Below, piece by piece: positions 60,233 to 64,000 of a stretch of 64,000 nucleotides of DNA (within the stretch, counting starts at the first letter, position 1; every line of letters starts with the position of its first letter). A model generated the notes under the pieces. That model was not told the origin of the DNA. It was given only the letters and a program-made list of their open reading frames with translations, and searched no databases. This stretch comes from JBCCGR01 sp039029195 (GTDB taxonomy: Bacteria; Pseudomonadota; Alphaproteobacteria; Rhizobiales; Rhizobiaceae), in the NCBI GenBank assembly GCA_039029195.1, contig JBCCGR010000004.1, positions 62,001 through 126,000 of the forward strand, in the 5' to 3' direction. The translations under genes were made by a program, and so were the position numbers.

Positions 60233-60748
60233 CTAGCGGCGCGCAGCAGCAAGCTTTTTCCGCTGATAATGTCGTGCCGCTTTTGCCCGGTTGCCGCAAC
60301 TTTCCATGCTGCACCAGGTTCGTCGGCTGTTTTTTGTTTCATCAATGAACAGCCAGCCACAGTTTTCGCCTGGGCACCTCTTGAGGCGGTTCCACTCTCT
60401 GCGATCGGCCAGTATCGAGATCGTCGACGCCGCCAGAAGCCCTTCCAACTGAAAAGGCGCAATCTCCAAAGAACCAAGTTTCAGTTCATTGACCGCGTGC
60501 AGCGCATCAAAGTTGCCTGCACCAAGCAGCATAGCGCGAAGATCGTGTCTAAACCGTCTGAGTTCTTCAAATGTACCGCCCCAGCTTGCTTCAATCCCAA
60601 GCTCTCGCAGCCATACTTCCAGATCATCGAAGCCATTTAACTTTTCATGCGCGACGCATTCGTGTGGAGTCCAATCGGCTGTGTTGACGAAATCCAGCGC
60701 CAAGCGTCCGCCAATCAAACGAATGGGATATCCATGCGAATAGCTCAT
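60233..60748 (-). CDS. CGNR zinc-finger (ABATE domain) regulator
   Basis: 171 residues. The N-terminal ABATE domain (GYPIRLIGGRLALDFVNTADW...) probably binds a small ligand, and the C-terminal zinc finger is CPGENCGWLFIDETKNSRRTWCSMESCGNRAKAARHYQRK. These proteins are predicted transcription factors. It is divergent from azlC, with an inverted repeat between them, so it probably controls azlCD and itself. ATG 60748 is used because the family starts here. Confidence 0.86.
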   Translation of the reverse strand: MSYSHGYPIRLIGGRLALDFVNTADWTPHECVAHEKLNGFDDLEVWLRELGIEASWGGTFEELRRFRHDLRAMLLGAGNFDALHAVNELKLGSLEIAPFQLEGLLAASTISILADRREWNRLKRCPGENCGWLFIDETKNSRRTWCSMESCGNRAKAARHYQRKKLAAARR

Positions 60749-60752
60749 TGTA

Positions 60753-60820
60753 TTTTCTAACCACTTTACTGGTTGACACACAAGATGTGAGTCTATCTAA
60801 CCTTCGCTATGGTTAGAAAA
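60753..60820. promoter_or_regulatory. Divergent regulator-azlC operator/promoter
   Basis: TTTTCTAACC (60753-60762) and its perfect reverse complement GGTTAGAAAA (60811-60820) flank the promoter. A third partial copy TCTAACC (60796-60802) lies between. A -35-like TTGACA is at 60773-60778, with a -10-like TATCTA (60794-60799). The right half-site overlaps the azlC start codon (60809-60811), so repression could block RNA polymerase directly. The sites are seen; binding by the CGNR protein is inferred. Confidence 0.6.
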
Positions 60821-61513
60821 GTTCAAACTGTAGCGCTCACAGGTGGCGGCGTCGTTCGGGGCGCAATACGGCTATTGCCAATTTCTGTTTTTGTGGTGCC
60901 CTTCGGCATAGCGTTTGGCATTGCTGCGACAGAGGGTGGTCTTGGGCCACATCAGGTAACAGCGATGAGCGTCTTGGTTTTTTCTGCCATGGCACAGTTT
61001 GCAGCACTGGAATTCCTCCAGGAACCTGTGGCCTTTGTTTCGCTTGGTCTAGTCGTGCTGGCTCTGAGCGGTCGTCTCGTAATCATGGGCGCATCATTGT
61101 CCCCATGGGTAAACCGCCTTCCAATCAGAAAACGCTTCCTGACGTTGGTGCTTTTGAGCGATGCAAATTTCGCCGACACACAGACCCTGTTGCAACGTGG
61201 TGAATCAGATTTAGGTCCGCTGTTTGGTGGTGGCCTAGTGCTCTGGATATTCTGGATCGGCAGTACCGCTATTGGTGCTTATGGGGGAGACATGCTCGGC
61301 GACACCGAAGCCCTGGGCTTCGGCGTCGTCATGCTTTGTTTCTTTGCGGCAACAGCAACCGGGATGGTCCGTTCGACTCCAACCTTTTTAACGCCTGTGA
61401 TCGTGGCGATCGGTGTGTCAGTGATGACACAGCCCTACCTTCCGGTTGGCTGGAACATTTTGTTTGCTGCGATGCTTGGCGGCCTTACCGCAGCAATCCG
61501 CCATGCTGAGTGA
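60809..61513 (+). CDS. azlC: AzlC family branched-chain amino acid exporter, large subunit
   Basis: 234 residues, about six or seven membrane spans. Family pattern: GAIRLLPISVFVVPFGIAFGIAATEGGLGPHQVTAMSVLVFSAMAQFAALEFL, and SDANFADTQTL. With AzlD it forms an inner-membrane exporter of branched-chain amino acids or analogues. No Shine-Dalgarno sequence precedes ATG 60809, and the -10 box is only about 9 bp upstream, so the mRNA may be leaderless. The gene overlaps azlD by 11 bp. Confidence 0.92.
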   Translation: MVRKVQTVALTGGGVVRGAIRLLPISVFVVPFGIAFGIAATEGGLGPHQVTAMSVLVFSAMAQFAALEFLQEPVAFVSLGLVVLALSGRLVIMGASLSPWVNRLPIRKRFLTLVLLSDANFADTQTLLQRGESDLGPLFGGGLVLWIFWIGSTAIGAYGGDMLGDTEALGFGVVMLCFFAATATGMVRSTPTFLTPVIVAIGVSVMTQPYLPVGWNILFAAMLGGLTAAIRHAE

Positions 61514-61805
61514 GGGGTCTTACCTGATTGCTGTCGCGGCTATGGCACTGGTTGTGCTGGTATCGCGACTATCTGGCGCATTCGTTATGGCTTGGGTGAC
61601 GCCAACGCCACGTGTTGAGAAGTTTCTCGAAGGAATGGCGGTATCAGTGATCGCAGCACTTGTGGCGTCCTCTCTTGTCACTGCCGATACAAAGACCTTT
61701 GTTGCAACCGGCTGTGCGGTGATCGTTGCCATATTTCTCCGAAACGTTATTTTCGCAATGATTGCCGGAATGCTCACAGCGGCTGCATTTCCGCATATAA
61801 TTTAG
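61503..61805 (+). CDS. azlD: AzlD family branched-chain amino acid exporter, small subunit
   Basis: 100 residues with three or four hydrophobic helices: YLIAVAAMALVVLVSRLSGAFVMAW, VEKFLEGMAVSVIAALVASSLV, FVATGCAVIVAIFLRNVIFAMIAGMLTAAA. It partners AzlC. ATG 61503 lies inside the end of azlC (11-bp overlap), the usual arrangement. Confidence 0.9.
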   Translation: MLSEGSYLIAVAAMALVVLVSRLSGAFVMAWVTPTPRVEKFLEGMAVSVIAALVASSLVTADTKTFVATGCAVIVAIFLRNVIFAMIAGMLTAAAFPHII

Positions 61806-61937
61806 ACCGGCGTTGGTTTCTCGGACGCAACTGAAATCCGACAAGCGTATGGCGGTGGCGAGTGTAGGTCTTTGCGCTCCCACGACAGTTCAGCAAGAAT
61901 AGGACCTCCGACACAATCCCGCGCCTTCCGACCGGCC

Positions 61938-63296
61938 ATGAAAGCACTCAAAACCCCTGATGGCCCGCGTTCGCCGGCGTTCTGGCAGCTTTCGCGATTT
62001 GGAAGGGACACGGTCTGTTTCCTGGAGCGTTGTCGGCGGACTTATGGACCGGTATTCCGGCTGAAGTTTCCCTTCTCCCCGCCAGTGTTTGTGCTGAGTG
62101 ATGCCGAACTCATCGTCGAACTGTTGAACCGTGACGTGGATGAAACGCCACCCTTTCCGGCAAATCGGGGAACCACTTCGATTTTCGGTCGGTACTCGTT
62201 GCTCTTCAAATCCGGTGCGGAGCATCGAGCCGAGCGATCTCTCTTGACGCCCTTTTTGAACCGGAAAGCCACCGATGCTGCCAGGGGTGGGATCGACCAA
62301 ATCATCGACCAGTTCCTTGAGGAGTTGGACGGTTCACAGCCCACCATATCGGTCTATGGGTTCACTCACCGGCTGGCGCTGTGCATTGCAATTTCGCAGT
62401 TCTGGGGCTGTGAGGAAGACGATCTCGTTCGGCGCATAGAGGAGGCGGTGGAAACCTCCCGTCGGCGCTACAAGACATTTCGGCACATGGTTTTGGATTC
62501 GCTGGCGATGGAACGGGATGATCACCCAATTGCTTCGGCTTTCTTCCGCATGGTGCAGGGGCAAGAAAGGGAAAGGCTCCGTTCCACTTTTCGCGATCTG
62601 ATTGATGAGCACGTTCGGGCGATGCGGTCTGATCCGGCGCGTTTGAATGAAAATCCGATAAGCGCAAGGCTGCAAGTCGGCGGGCATGCGGACCGTGCCG
62701 TTGACGAAGCCTATGTGGATTTCTGTATGACGCTTTTGGTGGCGGGGTATGACCCGCCAGCCTCAATCACCGCTTGGCTGTTGTTGGAACTGGCGCAGCA
62801 GCCAGACCTGCAAGAGCGCATTCGGGTTGAATGTGCAGAGGGAGATAGTGTGAAGGTGAGCGCTGCAAGCCCTTCGTTACAAGCCAGCGTATTGGAAGCC
62901 TATCGCCTTTATCCGCCGCTCCACTCCATCACCAGAACCGCGCTCCAACCGGTGAGGCTGGGGGAATATGAGTTGCCTGGTGGCAGCTACATCATGCCCT
63001 CAATTTATCTGTTGCACAGGGAAAGCAAGCACTGGGACGCGCCGGAACAGTTTAGACCAGACCGTTTCGAGAGGCTTGAACGAGTTCCGAGCCTGGAGCA
63101 GGGCTTTCTGCCTTTTGGTGCCCAAAAGCGGGTATGTCCCGGGCGTCACTTCGCAGGCGTTTTGATTGAAAGGACCATTTCGACGATTGTTTCGCGATTT
63201 GACATCATCAAGGTCGATGATGTTCCTGCGCCTCAGACTTTCGGGCCGACGCTTGTGCCCAGCGACACGGCGAGAATTGCGCTTGTTCGCCGGTAG
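61938..63296 (+). CDS. Cytochrome P450
   Basis: 452 residues. The haem loop is FLPFGAQKRVCPGRHFAG (Cys400), the K-helix ExxR is LEAYRLYPP, and the I-helix is LLVAGYDPPASITAWLLLEL, where the usual acid-Thr pair is replaced by D-P, so proton delivery may differ. PERF region: WDAPEQFRPDRFERLE. The fold looks more like class II/CYP110-type soluble enzymes than classic actinobacterial ones. No ferredoxin or reductase gene is in view. ATG 61938 has no good ribosome-binding site; upstream in-frame residues look non-coding. Confidence 0.9.
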   Translation: MKALKTPDGPRSPAFWQLSRFGRDTVCFLERCRRTYGPVFRLKFPFSPPVFVLSDAELIVELLNRDVDETPPFPANRGTTSIFGRYSLLFKSGAEHRAERSLLTPFLNRKATDAARGGIDQIIDQFLEELDGSQPTISVYGFTHRLALCIAISQFWGCEEDDLVRRIEEAVETSRRRYKTFRHMVLDSLAMERDDHPIASAFFRMVQGQERERLRSTFRDLIDEHVRAMRSDPARLNENPISARLQVGGHADRAVDEAYVDFCMTLLVAGYDPPASITAWLLLELAQQPDLQERIRVECAEGDSVKVSAASPSLQASVLEAYRLYPPLHSITRTALQPVRLGEYELPGGSYIMPSIYLLHRESKHWDAPEQFRPDRFERLERVPSLEQGFLPFGAQKRVCPGRHFAGVLIERTISTIVSRFDIIKVDDVPAPQTFGPTLVPSDTARIALVRR

Positions 63297-63332
63297 GCCG
63301 TTTCCGTTTTGACGGAGTTGATCTGGGTCGTT

Positions 63333-63809
63333 TCAGCCGACCCCTGTTGTCAGGCGGGCTTCGCGCTTTTGCACTTCCTTCGAGAGCGACTTTGCCCCTT
63401 GCGCCATCGCGTAGCTGTGGTTTCGAAAATAGAGGGGGCGCAGCCATGGGCAGAGCGGCTTCAATAATCGGCTCTCGATGGCCACATCCCAGTCGAACAC
63501 CACATTTCCCGGTTCACCGGCCCGTGGTCTGCGGAATTCGCCTGTGCCGGCAATATCTCCGCTTGCCACAATGCGGGTATGGTCGGGGCTCGCCGAAACA
63601 GCCTCCGCCGTCCAGCACAACGTGTAGGGTAGAAAACCTTGCGAATAGATCCGCCCGCGGCTGCCCACCAACCCGTTCTCGCCGTGCTTTTCCACATCAA
63701 CCCGGAAGAAGGTTGGGTACCACCACTGGCTGAACCGGGTGTAGTCGCTCAAAATTGCGATTGTATGCTCTTCGTTGCCGGGTATCCACCAATAGGAGAT
63801 GAGCCGCAT
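63333..63809 (-). CDS. SRPBCC-fold protein (polyketide cyclase/lipid-transport type)
   Basis: 158 residues. It begins MRLISYWWIPGNEEHTIAILSDYTRFSQWWYPTFFRVDVE, the START/SRPBCC pattern for a small protein with a large hydrophobic cavity, followed by LPYTLCWTAEAVSASPDHTRIVASGDIAGTGEF and WDVAIESRLLKPLCPWLRPLYFRNHSYAMAQGAKSLSKEV. Ligand unknown. ATG 63809 gives the family start; a longer frame to 63953 adds 48 residues of no known type. It converges on the P450 gene, with 36 bp between. Confidence 0.8.
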   Translation of the reverse strand: MRLISYWWIPGNEEHTIAILSDYTRFSQWWYPTFFRVDVEKHGENGLVGSRGRIYSQGFLPYTLCWTAEAVSASPDHTRIVASGDIAGTGEFRRPRAGEPGNVVFDWDVAIESRLLKPLCPWLRPLYFRNHSYAMAQGAKSLSKEVQKREARLTTGVG

Positions 63810-64000
63810 CGCATTCTTCGGGCGGGTTTTGTCCCCCCGATCAAGCCAGGCCGTCTTGCACCAAGGTTCGTGCCCATAGTGAGGTGCGACCGGTATCGGC
63901 GCGGTCAAAGCGCCCGCATTGCCGATTTCCGCAACTGATCCATCTCGTATCATCAGGGGCCTGCATCACATCCCAACGAACTCTGCTTAGTGTATTTGGT

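Noticed and set aside
1..64000. CRISPR arrays, tRNA or rRNA genes, insertion sequences, prophage
   Set aside because: Intergenic regions were read on both strands. No regularly spaced repeats, cloverleaf-type sequence, rRNA signatures, transposase or phage genes were found, apart from the tmRNA.

Overview
The window is about 64 kb of chromosome from an alphaproteobacterium of the order Hyphomicrobiales (Rhizobiales). The evidence is the end of a dcw cluster in rhizobial order (murC-murB-ddl-ftsQ-ftsA-ftsZ-lpxC), a long FtsZ with the C-terminal DIPAFLRRQ peptide, the order thyA-folA-hflK-hflC-DUF2065-degP next to serB and miaA, DUF1127/DUF4169/DUF2853 genes, a circularly permuted two-piece tmRNA with tag ANDNYAEARLAA, and a perfect CtrA-type site. 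Genus is not resolvable from the sequence alone.

Layout. 1-15.3 kb: cell wall and division genes (murC end, murB, ddl, ftsQ, ftsA, ftsZ), then lpxC, bamD, recN and ligA on the + strand. A higBA toxin-antitoxin module with its own promoter/operator sits between murB and ddl. An aminopeptidase P gene faces ligA. 15.4-20.8 kb: a DUF1127 gene, prmA, a DUF302 / MsrQ-like / PepSY group and a UvrD/PcrA helicase. 21.0-27.7 kb: a Tat-exported vanadium-type haloperoxidase overlapped by an outer-membrane barrel gene, a Cys-cluster regulator with a helical partner, then a ClC channel gene and an MltB transglycosylase gene. 27.8-34.5 kb: vapBC, a hotdog thioesterase, a GlcD/DLD-type flavoprotein and a giant AsmA protein that appears to start at CTG. 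34.5-37.2 kb: an island of palindromic repeats around small genes (RHH protein, DUF4169), followed by sspB and ssrA in one orientation. 37.2-47.3 kb: accessory metabolism: a DUF3883 protein, creatinase, a YceI-cytochrome c fusion, PPK2, KatG, an LpxO-like hydroxylase, a Tat YHS protein and an unrecognised secreted protein. 47.4-55.3 kb: thyA, folA, hflK, hflC, degP, serB, miaA. 55.4-64 kb: a diguanylate cyclase gene interrupted by an in-frame TGA, arsC-aqpS, a nucleoside hydrolase, a cupin, a CGNR regulator divergent from azlCD, a P450 and an SRPBCC protein.

Functional themes. The left end builds and divides the envelope. ssrA and sspB together tag and deliver stalled translation products to ClpXP. 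hflKC and degP form a membrane and periplasmic quality-control group behind a sigma-32-like promoter. Several periplasmic redox genes (haloperoxidase, MsrQ-like, YceI-cytochrome c, katG) suggest an oxidatively challenged lifestyle, which is an inference.

The points most worth a second look are the tmRNA/sspB neighbourhood, the three-copy palindromic repeat family, the haloperoxidase-barrel operon with the CtrA site, the in-frame TGA in the cyclase, the CTG-started AsmA gene, and the azlC promoter/operator with a near-leaderless start. No rRNA, tRNA, CRISPR array, prophage or insertion sequence was seen.
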